A stretch of DNA of 21,551 bases from Paramacrobiotus metropolitanus (lineage: Eukaryota; Tardigrada; Eutardigrada; Parachela; Macrobiotidae): NCBI RefSeq assembly GCF_019649055.1, contig NW_026570668.1:1-21551 (forward strand), in the 5' to 3' direction. Shown in pieces: positions 10,001 through 21,149 of this stretch (within the stretch, counting starts at the first letter, position 1; each line of letters opens with the position of its first letter). Made by a program: the position numbers and the translations under genes. A model generated the notes under the pieces. The model ran no database searches. It had not been told where the DNA came from and saw only the letters and a list, made by a program, of their open reading frames with translations.

Positions 10001-11277
10001 AGCTTATTTATTTTTGGAGGTATTTCTATTATTCATCCTACTGTTATTCATCATCATACTGCTGCTTTGTCGTTTATATACTGTGTAAATTAATACTTAT
10101 GTTTATGGTTTTTATCTGCATAGCATCATCCGGCACTACGTGGAGCGGAGCCAACCGCGGAAGCACGTCAAGTGGCCATTGAATACATGCAGAAGACAGG
10201 ATGGCTATCGTACTTCTGTGCAAGCTGCAATAAATATTTTCCTAATAAATCGTTATTGGATATTCACGAATTGTCACACCGAGTACTGGAAGATTATCAA
10301 GCGCGGCCAGAACGAACATGTCCAGTTTGTGATTTCAAGGGAGCCAGTTTCGCCGAATTAGCGGTGCACACGGCGGATCACGCGATTGGTCCCCAGGGAG
10401 AGGAAGCAGTGTCTTTTCTGTCCCGATCAGGTCTTTGTATTGCCGGTACATTATAAAAAGAATCACCCGGAATACCGGGAAATTGTCTCTAAAGATTGGC
10501 AGTTTGACTGCCAGCAGTGCCAAATGAAGTTCCATTCCAAGATTCACTTGGACGCCCATATGCGGGTAAGGTCATTGGTGTGCTGGGTACATGAACAGTT
10601 TAGCGTGGTATGTTTTGCTGCGCGCCTGCTGTGTTGCGTAATTAATCGTTCCTGATTTACAGTACAGTCAAAATCGCGTCTTGTGTCGGGAATAATTTCC
10701 CCGTCTTTTGCAGATTCATAACAAACATAAATGCGTATACTGCGCCCTGCAGTTCGATAGTAGCCGTGCGCTCAGTGGCCACCTTCAAACGCATCAGAAA
10801 GACGGCGTCTTTCCATGTCCCATGTGCGCGCGGACATTCCCCCTGTTCAAGACGTTCCGGGTACATTACCAGCGGCAACACGACGTCAAGAGCGTGTTGG
10901 TCTGCGAAGTATGCCAGGTCGTGTGCCGGAATAGAGTGCGCTTGAAGTTGCACATGCAGTCGCATAATAAGGATTACCGGCACGCATGCACCCAGTGCGG
11001 GAAACGCTTCCATGCTGTGCGCTATCTTCGAGCGCATGTGCGATGGGTGCACGAGGGGAATCTTAAAGAATACAAGAAGGACTACCTCAATAAGCGGAAG
11101 CAGAAGGAGCAAAAAGGATTGGTGGAGGCGTACAAGGATCCCCGGAAGAAATTGGCCTTCGAGGATTTCCCCTACAAATGCCACGAATGCCAGCTGGGTT
11201 ACATGCGACGGAGTACACTGATGAATCACGTCAAAGAGAAGCATCCCGATATGGATCCGCAGAATGTCCCGCTGTAG
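7076..11277 (+). CDS. PRDM-like PR/SET-domain C2H2 zinc-finger gene, copy 3
   Basis: Same architecture as copy 2, with the fullest set of fingers. Exons: 7076-7220, 7304-7444, 7996-8367, 8642-9312, 9379-9507, 9684-9930, 10124-10565, 10714-11277. The ATG at 7076 is chosen because its product aligns with copy 2 (LPG, then RHRQERLFC across intron 1). The PR domain is in exon 3 (NWMRYVR, EENLAVY, PGEELKV); the usual aromatic after V-C is Leu here. Exon 8 encodes five more fingers (CVYC, CPMC, CEVC, CTQC, CHEC) and a Lys-rich spacer, giving about eleven in all. Three one-base breaks occur: exon 4 near 8925 (C run one short), exon 6 near 9770 (A run one short) and exon 7 near 10396 (C run one long; exon 442 nt against 441). 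As read, translation stops at 8968-8970 in the linker. A likely poly(A) signal is at 11584-11589. Pseudogene or assembly error cannot be separated here. Confidence 0.72.
7445..7995 (+). other. Intron 2 of copy 3
   Basis: A 551-bp AT-rich phase 1 intron with donor GTGGGT and acceptor CTTTTGCAG. No ORF with family resemblance, RNA gene or clear repeat was seen inside it. Confidence 0.6.
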
Positions 11278-12061
11278 ATGCTCGCGAAAGAATTGTGATT
11301 GTACAGTGCGCGGATTTGTTTTAAGGGTTATGCACGTTTATCTACACCAGAATCTCCCTTATGTCACTATGTTGCACAACGTTTTCGTATTAACTTTTAA
11401 TTTATTTCATTTTTGTATTAACTTTTTGATTTATTTAAACAGTTTTTTATACAATATTTATTATATTTAACGGCTGCTGAAGAAACATTGCCATGAGGAA
11501 GGGTCTTGTTCGAAATTGTACGCCACGGAATGTAAACCATTGCCATAGTCTGATAGTCCATACCGAATGTAGAAATGCGGAACAATAAAGTAGAGTAGTA
11601 CAGAAGCGCAATTTTTTCGGATAACTGTCATAGTATAGAATTAGTAGAGAATTTCTTTGAAGAATCAGATACCGGTATCAGTGGCACACTGGCCACTGCC
11701 ATCACAGATTTCGTAAAGATATGGCTTAATTTTCACACCATATTATACTGAGATGAGGCACAGCCACACGCTTTGTCCTGGAAAAGGCGGATTTGAATTT
11801 TGAAGTGCCTATTAACCGCCTACAGGTGACGGTTGCACCGACATATCGTGAGTCGCGGACTCACTGTTACTCGCTGCACGAGCAGGAATGTTCGACGGCC
11901 TAAAAAATTCTGAAAGCAGCATTCGTTTGTACCTGGTTTTTTAGTTTTCATCTGGTTTGTACACAGTTCAAGGTTTTTAATTTTTTGCGTCGCTTCCCTT
12001 CACACCCCTAGCACTATTTCCTACCAGTCATTTTACCATATACCACGGTAATCGGGTCAAC
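11278..12061 (+). other. Intergenic region before the FLYWCH gene
   Basis: No gene is recognised. It holds the putative AATAAA of copy 3 at 11584-11589 and a 12-bp palindrome, GATACCGGTATC, near 11668. The last 150 bp probably contain the 5' leader or promoter of the next gene, but no TATA box or initiator could be placed with confidence. Confidence 0.4.
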
Positions 12062-14313
12062 ATGTCGGTGCCCGTGTATTCGAAAAATAAGCGCGGTGGC
12101 GAGCTGCTGACGCTGGAAGGGTACGAATACCTGCGGGTCCACGGGAAAGACAACCGTTGGCGTTGCCGTCTGAAGGAGCGCTGTAACGCCCGGTTGGAGA
12201 TGAGCGACGAGCTGGCCACCCTGCACACGCACCACAGTCACGAGCCCGTGGAGCACATCGAGCAGAACGAGCAGGAGCACAGTGAACCAGCGGTGCACAT
12301 CGAAGAGTCCCCGTCGCCCCCAGCGTGGTGGAGACGGAGGAGAACGAGCGGCAGACGCCTGAGAAGCCGTCCGAAAAGAGCGTGCATCCGGGGGACAGCC
12401 TGGAGAAGGAATGGGAGTACCCGGAGCCCGAGCCTATCATCAAGCCCGCGGCCTCCAACGGCAAATCCAAGACAGGTTCGTGGCGGAGTTCTCGGTTCCT
12501 GGTGTGATTTTTCCTTACAGTGTACTCCTAGCCGTATGCTTATCATTCGGCACTTTATTTTTCTGTAATCTTCAACCTCATTGTATTGTAAATTTCTTGT
12601 TTGCACTTGAATCGTAATCTTTTAGATTCCTAATTAAATTTTGAAAGTTTTCGAACCAGCGTCGAAAAATCAGTTACCGCTAACTGTTGTGATGTTCATT
12701 TTTTGGAATTTTTTTGCTCAGTTTGACTTTTTATTCTATCATATACTAGCAGGACTAATTAATCGTCTTACTGCAGTCTGCAGCCCCAAGTCATTCCTGC
12801 AGTTCTCGGAATTTTTAAATACAAAATAATAAAATTTTTCGGAATGTAATTACAGTAAAAACTAATAACAGTTTGTAACACTGCCCGTATTTCGTTCAGT
12901 AAATGAATTTCTGTTTTAATACTTAATTACGCCTTATGGTCTGTCACGTTCAGCGTTTTACTTGCAAAAATTACACATTTACCGAATGGATGATTAGTAA
13001 TTTCGTCTATGTTGAAGACCTTGTCAGGCGCTGCTGTTAAGAAATTTAATGGCAGTAAAAACTCCTAAAGAAAATTTTATTTATTGACTGATTAATAAAG
13101 AGGCGGTAGTACGGTACGTGCTTAAGCACTCCCTGTTGACCGACTTGATTTACTGGGTGGCTTGGAAAAGGTTTTAAAATTTTCCTGTATTTCTTCTCGT
13201 TTTCATCAAGTGTTCTGCTGTAGGCGGCAATCAACGGGCGATGAGCGCCGTGAGCATGAACGGCATTGTCAAGAAGAAGACGGTCAACAAAAGCGTGAAG
13301 AAGAAGAAGAGGCCGACGGCGATGAAGGGAAAGGCGAAGAAGCCGACGGCGACGAAGGAAAAGGCGAAGAAGCCGATACTGGCGCAGTTAATGGCAAAGA
13401 AGACCGTGAACGGATTAGGTGAACGGGATCGGACTGGACGATTCACCGGCACCGGAAGTGCCAAGAAGAGCGAAAAGGCACCGGCTCCGCGTGCTTCAAC
13501 AGCAGCGCCCAAATCCTTTCCGCCCGCTCTCCGGGTGCCACGGGTGGCCTCATCGCCTCCTCCTCCCGCAAAATCTCCACATCCTGGGATTGCTCTACCA
13601 TTCCCGAAGGTCGCTGTGCCATACCCGAATATGCTGGAAAATAGCGGTTTCATGGGGACCGTTGGGGTGGAAGCCGGAGAAAAGTTTGGTAAGGGGATAG
13701 CGAATTGCGTGTTAAACCTCAAATAACTGCAAATCATATGAAAATAAATAAATAATGTTAAGCAGTATTACAAAAAATAATCATAAGTATTAGAAATAAT
13801 CAAAAATAAAATCATGATCCGGTAATAGTATTTAAAACAGATAAAAATATTTTTTCTACTTTTTTATTTTGTCATTTATTCGCTAATTATTTCGTAATAG
13901 TATTTGATAACCAGCGGTTACGATTTATCGGGTTTAGTTTACGTCTGGCAATAATGACTCTAACTGGAAATGAGATTGCAGGCCAATATAAAATACAGAT
14001 TTTTATGCTTAAGGATTTGTGGAATTAAGCCATTTGCGGTTAAATTAAGCCGCGTCGATGTGTAAATTGTAAGTATCAGTATTAGGCAAATTGTGAAGTA
14101 AGTCCGAGATTTTCTACATAAGGAAATCTCGGAGTAACCACAGTGCGACCGTTTTGAGACATATATTTGTATGATTTAGGGCAATACGTCACGGCCATGC
14201 TGAACACGCTCCGCCCCGAACGAAAGCGGCAGTACATGAAGGCCATTCGGAGAACCATCGCTGAGCTGGATCTGCAGGCGGCCGACCAGGATTCCGACGT
14301 CGAGATGGTTTAA
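12062..14313 (+). CDS. FLYWCH-type zinc-finger protein with BESS-like C-terminus
   Basis: Predicted DNA- or protein-binding nuclear factor. Three exons: 12062-12475, 13224-13688 and 14180-14313, joined by two phase 1 GT-AG introns. The start ATG has good context (CAACATG). Residues 7-60 fit a FLYWCH finger: GYEY, WRC (Cys 35), Cys 41 and the H-S-H pair (His 58 and 60). An acidic, Pro-rich stretch follows, then a very Lys-rich linker with a repeated KKPTA unit, a Pro-rich stretch and the tail FGQYVTAML...RRTIAELD. That tail has the spacing of a BESS-like interaction motif; this match is tentative. The frame breaks near 12313, where a run of five C needs a sixth to join the FLYWCH part to VVETEENERQ and the rest of the protein. 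If the break is real, the product would end in a different Arg-rich tail and lose the linker and BESS-like end. AATAAA candidates lie at 14676 and 14684. Confidence 0.75.
12476..13223 (+). other. Intron 1 of the FLYWCH gene
   Basis: A 748-bp AT-rich phase 1 intron, donor GTTCGT, acceptor TGCTGTAG. Nothing inside it resembles a coding exon or RNA gene. Confidence 0.55.
13312..13371 (+). repeat. Two tandem 30-bp units in the Lys-rich linker
   Basis: Two adjacent 30-bp copies, starting GCCGACGGCGA, differ at only two or three bases. In the gene's frame they encode basic repeats (KKPTA...KGKA). The +2 frame would give a strongly acidic EEADGDEGKG repeat, which I treat as a shadow. Expansion or contraction of this array would keep frame because the unit is a multiple of three. 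Confidence 0.8.
13689..14179 (+). other. Intron 2 of the FLYWCH gene, with hairpin
   Basis: A 491-bp phase 1 intron, donor GTAAGG, acceptor ATGATTTAG. It contains a 10-bp perfect inverted repeat at 14103-14133, about 46 bp before the acceptor. Otherwise it is plain AT-rich sequence. Confidence 0.6.
14103..14133 (+). repeat. 10-bp inverted repeat close to a 3' splice site
   Basis: TCCGAGATTT at 14103-14112 pairs perfectly with AAATCTCGGA at 14124-14133 across an 11-nt loop. It sits where the branch point region of the intron would be, so it could affect splicing. This is inference from position only. Confidence 0.6.
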
Positions 14314-15479
14314 CGGGGAACACCGACAGTTGTAGCGGTTTTGTTTGATGGGTGGTTTCCGAGGGAAAAGGCTTTTTTTGTAGAATATCATTGTGTACAG
14401 ATCTCTTGCTTTCAGTTCCATGTTTTTGATGGCCGGCTCATTTTTACATCGCGAGTACAGTATCATTCCGTTTTTTGTTGATGTGTGCAATGATTTGCGA
14501 ACCATTTTACCATTTTCTGCACGGGTTGATGGTGCTTGAGTATTTTTCTGTCCCTTTAAAATTTTTTGCTCTGTGCAAGACCTCGAGTTTAGACGCGTAG
14601 CATTTTCTTTGGACCGATTGACTTCGCTGTAGGAACTGTTGGAATAGGCTGCAAAAAAGCAAGAGTTTTTTTCGAAATAAAAGAATAAAGATGTCGTAGA
14701 CGTGTTCAGCAGTGCCAGTATGTAATGCACCTGTACCTTGTAGGTAAGCTTTTTTTGGCAGGTGATTTCGCAAATTACCGCCATCCTTTGTGCTTCAGTA
14801 CAGTATCTGTACGTCAACAGGACAGATACATGTATACTTGTAAATAGATGTTACTTCTGGATAAAGTAGCAAATGGACCATCGCCTGCCAGTTATCGGTT
14901 TTATTTACTAAATAATTCTGCGCCATTCTACATTTCTTTTGACACTAATATTCGCCTAAAAGATGATGCCAAATGATGCCATAATGACATAGATATCTCA
15001 AATTGCAGCCTAGAGAAAATCTCACTACGCCCAAGTTTGCCCACTCTACCAGTACTGGTCCAGTAGGGACAGACTTTTATTTACACAGGAGGTAGTGCTC
15101 CTGCCTGTTCAGATTTGCCAGTCTAGGGTGCAGCTGTTTAGCCGTAGTCTAGTTTTATAGAGAACAGAGGAACTCAGGATAGACTCCTCCTTGGAGGTTT
15201 CATTTGTCAGACGTGGTGCAGCCCGCTGCAGAGTGCAGACACGAGGCTGCAGACGAAGCATCGAAGCTGGCTGGCAGTGCCTGCCATGCTCAACGTGTGC
15301 AGAGCGCATGAGGACGTTTTGATTACGCTGTTATGAATCTGCTCATAATTGGGATTCCGTAAATGCCCCTACGCGCCAGTCAGTTCTTCCTGCCATTTTC
15401 CTAAAAGCCGTTTTTCCTCGCTACTGTATTTCGACGACACCCGCACGCTCCTACCGTCACGTATAACTTATACGCAACG
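14314..15479 (+). other. Intergenic region between the FLYWCH and SPOC genes
   Basis: No gene is supported. A 213-codon open frame on the minus strand (14817-14176) overlaps the FLYWCH last exon and shows no family resemblance or coding-like composition. AATAAA motifs at 14676 and 14684 could end the FLYWCH transcript. Confidence 0.45.
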
Positions 15480-16630
15480 ATGGACCTTGTCACTGGAATG
15501 GACTATGTTAGTCAGGGGTTGAATATGTTTGTCAGGTAAAACGATCAGTTATATCGCTTACATACATATGTGATATTACTAGGTTCTTTGTCAAACTTCC
15601 AGGTTACTTGGACTAAGCGCCCGTACTTGCTTGAACGTACATATAGTTTATGCTTTTTAGGGAGTGCAAGGTCTTATCCTGAACGAACCTCCGAATCAGC
15701 CCAGGGCGAATGTATCTTCCACTGTTCAGCCTCGGTCTGCTGCTGCATCATCTCAACCCGCTGCTGGGAGCAGTCGCCAGAGTTACGAAGAGGAGTGGGA
15801 GCAGCTGCGGCAGCTCGAGAGGATCTCGAACGCTGGTTGGCAACAGCAGTCCAACCAGGGGCCATCTGGAATGGCCATGCAGCCGGGACCATCGATGTCA
15901 ACAGTGGTAAGAACACTACAACCATAATCACGGTGTGCGTTGGTTTCTAACGATGGCGTTATTGCAGAATTCCTTCCCCGTAGTTTGGCAGGGACAGTTA
16001 GCGCTCAAGAACGATCACGCCCTGGTTCGCATGCACATCATTTCCGGAAATCAGGAATTATCGCGACTGTCGCTTCCTGGTTTTCCTGATCCCACTCACA
16101 ATGTGCTGAAGATATCGCAGCGTATGCCCCTGGAGCAGGCCCAACTTCATCGTGTCTCCTCTCAAATGAACGTATGTTGCATTATGTGATAGTTTTTGTT
16201 TTAGCGGATTCGCTTCATCGGCTGAAATGCATCGTTTGCATTTGCTTCACAGGATACCGACGCGCACTGTGTATTAGTGGCTTGTGCCACCGGAAAGTCG
16301 GCTGCTGAACAGGCTCATGAGGGCGATATGTTACGCAATGGATTTGTGAACTATTTCACAGGAAAACAGGCAGCTGGAATTGTTAACGTTGCCCTGCACG
16401 GTCCGAATAGCCCGGTACGTAATAAAACACTCTCGAGTTCTAGTGCCAAATAGTGTAGACGATGAACATTACCTATAAGAATTTCCTTGCAGATACAATA
16501 TGTAATTCACTTCTTCCCACCGTGCGACTTTTCCAATCAAGCCTTGGCCCGCTTTGGACCCAGTGTCATGCAGGCCATACCAGAGCAGCAGCCGCATCTT
16601 TTTGTTGTCATCACTAAAAGTTGGGTGTAA
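15480..16630 (+). CDS. Short SPOC-domain protein (SPEN/Split ends-like C-terminus)
   Basis: SPOC domains end the large SPEN proteins and bind phosphorylated co-repressor partners. Exons: 15480-15535, 15661-15906, 15968-16171, 16253-16414, 16493-16630 (TAA 16628-16630); all introns are GT-AG and phase 0. Exon 2 is a low-complexity Ser/Gln/Pro stretch. Exons 3-5 encode the whole SPOC fold: VWQGQLALKND, RMHIISGN, LKISQRMPLE, the YFTGKQAAGIVN core, then IHFFPPCDF and a final hydrophobic strand (LFVVITKS). The protein is only about 268 residues and has no RRMs, whereas SPEN proteins run to thousands and Spenito/RBM15 types still have RRMs. Exon 1 is 56 nt where phase 0 needs 57: a run of four G at 15516-15519 probably lacks one G, and adding it makes the exon end EYVCQ as in the gene at 17816. 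A separate SPOC-only gene or a duplicated SPEN fragment are both possible; intact splice sites favour an expressed gene. Confidence 0.8.
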
Positions 16631-17815
16631 CTACAACCCCGGTCAACATCCTGAAAGTCGATGAAAAGTACCCGTAGTCCCGTTAATCAACCAATCAAAG
16701 CCTTCTGAGCCATTCTCGTAACGATGTTACTTAGTATTCCAAAATGGATGACTGATCCATGCCGGATGGATTATTCCACACGAATTCGAAACCGAAACAG
16801 TTTACACCCAGTGTCGAACAGTGAACGATCGCATTTGGTATATGGTTTTACGAATTTTTAAATTGTTTTCTATCCGCGAATGAAAGCGTCAGTGCGGCTG
16901 TCGGTTGGAACGCGGCAGTATTATGTGCACACAATGTGCTCCTACTGGTTAACTTTTGATTAAATACATTCATGTGTGCGTGATACTGTGTATCGCATAT
17001 TGTATATTTTTGTTACGCTTATCTGCATATTATTTACGTGAATTTTAGTATCATCTGCATTTTCGTGTCGGTTGTTCTTTGAAATATTTCTTTCTCAGTG
17101 TTTGGAGTTATCAGAGGTATTTAATAAAGGAAATACCTACCTATCCGCCGCAATGGCGTGTTTGCGGTTGTTTACGGTAATTTATAGTTTACTGACAAGA
17201 TTTTTTTCTGGCTGCAAAGAGTTAGAATTCGCAAGAACAAATACAGCCAACAGCGATTCAGAGCTCCAGTAACTGTTTTAGCTGTACCATACGAACACTC
17301 TGCTCGTACCGTATATTTTATATTGTGGTACTCGTACTGTTTTTGCAGTATTTTGTAGTTAGAGTGCTTTAATACTAGCGGTCTTACTGCTGCGGCGCTT
17401 TCAGATTCGAGGCAGTGAGACACACATTATTGTATTGCACGTGCGTGGTTTTCTGTAAGCTCCAGAAGCGCCCAGAATATGAGAAAGATGTTACGAATCA
17501 GTTTATCTTGTTAAATCCTCTTACAACGATGGGACTGACCTCTTTTGTCAGCATTTGCCAGCATCGACACAACCTGGCACACGCAACGGGACCATGAATC
17601 CGCTTAGCTCACCCTGAACGAGTGAGCTGTCGAAGGTTTATTCGGCAGAAATGGGCAGTGAGTTGGAGTAGTACTCTGTAGTATGTATCTGATTATGCTT
17701 TGAATACCGCACCATCGAATTACCAGTCGGTTGTTTTAACAATCGTCCTGATTAAAACGTTTTTACACGATTGCCACTAACTATTCACATTCCTGTCAGA
17801 CACGCATGAGCTGTA
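16631..17815 (+). other. Intergenic region between the SPOC and Groucho-like genes
   Basis: No gene is recognised. A possible ATTAAA polyadenylation signal is at 16959-16964. One copy of a dispersed repeat lies at 17526-17613. The final 100 bp before 17816 should hold the promoter of the next gene, but no motif stands out. Confidence 0.45.
17526..17613 (+). repeat. Dispersed repeat, copy A
   Basis: Shares ordered blocks with 21299-21404: ACGATG-GACTGACCTCT, TGTCAGCAT, ATCCGCTTA and TTAGCTCACC. The copies differ by small indels, so they are old. It could be a SINE, a MITE fragment or the end of a larger element; no terminal repeats or poly(A) tail were seen to decide. Confidence 0.55.
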
Positions 17816-19646
<1,831 letters not shown>

Positions 19647-20232
19647 CCCTTCTGTGCGGTCTCTGGAAACTAGCTGCTTGTACACCGAAGGCACTACCAG
19701 ATACGATTTCTGCAGATTTTGAAGGCTATAATTTAAGACTGTTTGCGGTTTTTTCATACATGTACAGATACATACATAAGTTTTACTAAATTCAACTTTT
19801 TTCTAATACTCATGGTTATGGTCAGTGCTGTTTCATGAAAATTGTAATCGTAAAACTGTCTGTTGTTTTTTAAGTGGCCGTTCTGGACATGCCTTTGTGA
19901 CGCAATAAGTACAGTAGTTTGTCGTTGTGTTGTCCAGTACTATAACAGCTCTGCTGAACGTTTCGTATTTCTGTACAGCAAACATGTTTTCCGCAACTGT
20001 TGGCTAATCAATCAGTCCCATGTAGTGTTGGCCTGAAATTAGGTTAAAATTCATACAGTTAAATAATGTACTTGTACACCTATTTTATATTTTTAACCAT
20101 TTGTTACTGGACACGGATGACCTTTACTAGGAGTTGAGTCACCGACAATTCGTTGATAATTGACAAAATAATAGCGCTTTACGGTACATATGTTCAATAA
20201 AAAATTTGGGCACATACCGGGACGTTTGGCGA
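19647..20232 (+). other. 3' flank of the Groucho-like gene
   Basis: No gene is seen. AATAAA at 20196-20201 could end the Groucho-like transcript. The retroelement insertion begins just after this stretch. Confidence 0.45.
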
Positions 20233-20243
20233 AGTGACAGATA
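20233..20243 (+). repeat. Left target-site duplication of the retroelement
   Basis: AGTGACAGATA, repeated exactly at 21139-21149. The two copies bracket the element with no leftover sequence on either side, as expected for a target-site duplication. Confidence 0.75.
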
Positions 20244-21080
20244 GATCCCCCCGAACTCAACTTCCAAAAGTCTCAGAGATCATGGGACCTACCGCTCTGC
20301 AATGCGTCACTGTCAACATTGCTGGACGTTTTTCGTGACGATGAAATTAACAGAGCTCGTCTCCTTGCTCAATCTAAACCGGAAGCCGGCATCTGGTTAA
20401 ATGCGCTGCCTTCGGCACACATTGGAAACCTCCTCGATGACGATACATTAAAGATTTCAGTTGGTCTAAGGCTGGGCGCAGTAATCTGTGAAGCACACTC
20501 ATGTGCAAAATGCCGCAAACCAGTCGACGTTTATGGTCACCACGGACTGTCATGCTCCTTCTCTGCAGGTAGACACGCTCGCCATGGCGGGCTAAACAGT
20601 ATTGTCTGCCGATCATTAGTTTCGGCGGGCATCCCAGCGAAGCTCGAGCCCCGCGGCACATCCCACACGTCCGATCGTCGCCCGGACGGGTGCACGACGT
20701 TCGCCTGGAAACGTGGCATGTGTTTAGCCTGGGACGTCACTTGCGTCGACACTGTTGCCCCATCGCATATCAAGTCCACTTCGGCATCCGCGGGATCCGC
20801 CGCTGCCCAAGCCGAAGACAGGAAGACCAGTCTGTACGCGTACCTCGATGGTAGATACATTTTCGCGCCGTTAGCCTTCGAAACACTCGGACCATGGGGC
20901 AAGTCGGCATCCGCTCTAGTGAAGGAAATCGGCAAGCGACTGCAGCAGCACACTGGTGAACCTCGATCACATGAATTTCTACGCCAGCGTCTGTCTATCG
21001 AAATTCAACGGGGAAATGCGGTGTCCGTTTTTGGAACTATGGATGTAACGGACAACTTAAGAGAAATTTTTCTGTTATAA
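20244..21080 (+). CDS. C-terminal fragment of a retrotransposon RT polyprotein: CCHC motif and restriction-like endonuclease
   Basis: The frame is open from the left junction (D-P-P-E-L) to TAA at 21078-21080 with no break; there is no native start codon, so this is a remnant and not a gene of its own. Order of motifs: WDLPLC, then AGIWLNALP and GLRLGA, which many invertebrate RT proteins show after the polymerase part; a zinc knuckle C-x2-C-x8-H-x4-C (20502-20555, CAKC to HHGLSC); then GRHARH, LEP, RPDG and WDVT, which fit the spaced acidic residues of a PD-(D/E)XK-type nuclease. In intact elements the nuclease nicks target DNA to prime reverse transcription. The polymerase itself is missing, so the copy cannot move on its own. 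Its unbroken frame suggests a fairly young insertion. Confidence 0.75.
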   Translation, partial: DPPELNFQKSQRSWDLPLCNASLSTLLDVFRDDEINRARLLAQSKPEAGIWLNALPSAHIGNLLDDDTLKISVGLRLGAVICEAHSCAKCRKPVDVYGHHGLSCSFSAGRHARHGGLNSIVCRSLVSAGIPAKLEPRGTSHTSDRRPDGCTTFAWKRGMCLAWDVTCVDTVAPSHIKSTSASAGSAAAQAEDRKTSLYAYLDGRYIFAPLAFETLGPWGKSASALVKEIGKRLQQHTGEPRSHEFLRQRLSIEIQRGNAVSVFGTMDVTDNLREIFLL

Positions 21081-21127
21081 TTATTCTTGGTTTATTAACA
21101 AAATTTGCAGTGTGACTGGCTTGTGCT

Positions 21128-21133
21128 AATAAA
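21128..21133 (+). terminator. AATAAA at the end of the retroelement
   Basis: A polyadenylation-type hexamer 48 nt after the stop codon and 5 nt before the right boundary. It may define the 3' end of the element transcript. Confidence 0.4.
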
Positions 21134-21138
21134 GACAC

Positions 21139-21149
21139 AGTGACAGATA
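21139..21149 (+). repeat. Right target-site duplication of the retroelement
   Basis: AGTGACAGATA, identical to 20233-20243. It directly follows the short 3' end (AATAAAGACAC) of the inserted element. Confidence 0.75.

Larger units (their letters stand above)
20244..21138 (+). mobile_element. 5'-truncated non-LTR retrotransposon, 895 bp
   Basis: The insert lies between two copies of AGTGACAGATA. It begins inside a reading frame, contains the C-terminal nuclease part of a reverse-transcriptase polyprotein, and ends after a 58-nt 3' tail with AATAAA (21128-21133) and then GACAC; there is no poly(A) tail. Truncation at the 5' end is typical of target-primed reverse transcription. A CCHC motif followed by a restriction-like nuclease places it with the R2-like, endonuclease-at-the-C-terminus elements rather than the APE type. 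The clade cannot be fixed from this fragment. Confidence 0.75.

Noticed and set aside
10657-11244. 195-codon open frame on the minus strand
   Set aside because: It is the complement of the copy 3 last exon, whose plus-strand reading gives five well-formed C2H2 fingers.
135-11277. Programmed ribosomal frameshifting or RNA editing as the cause of the frame breaks
   Set aside because: Positions differ among copies, no slippery site with a downstream structure recurs, and unrelated genes are affected in the same way. Homopolymer error or decay is simpler.
13162-13422. Acidic EEADGDEGKG repeat protein on the plus strand
   Set aside because: It is an alternative frame of the FLYWCH linker, and its start lies inside the preceding intron.
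13231-13737. 168-codon minus-strand frame rich in Phe, Ala and Val, looking like a membrane protein
   Set aside because: It is the shadow of the Lys-rich FLYWCH linker; Lys codons read backwards give Phe and Leu. The plus strand has matching splice phases.
14176-14817. 213-codon minus-strand frame
   Set aside because: It overlaps the FLYWCH last exon and AT-rich spacer. No domain, no repeat and no coding-like composition were seen.
20244-21080. Independent host gene for a nuclease
   Set aside because: There is no start codon or promoter of its own, it is flanked by a target-site duplication, and the motifs match the C-terminal part of retrotransposon polyproteins.
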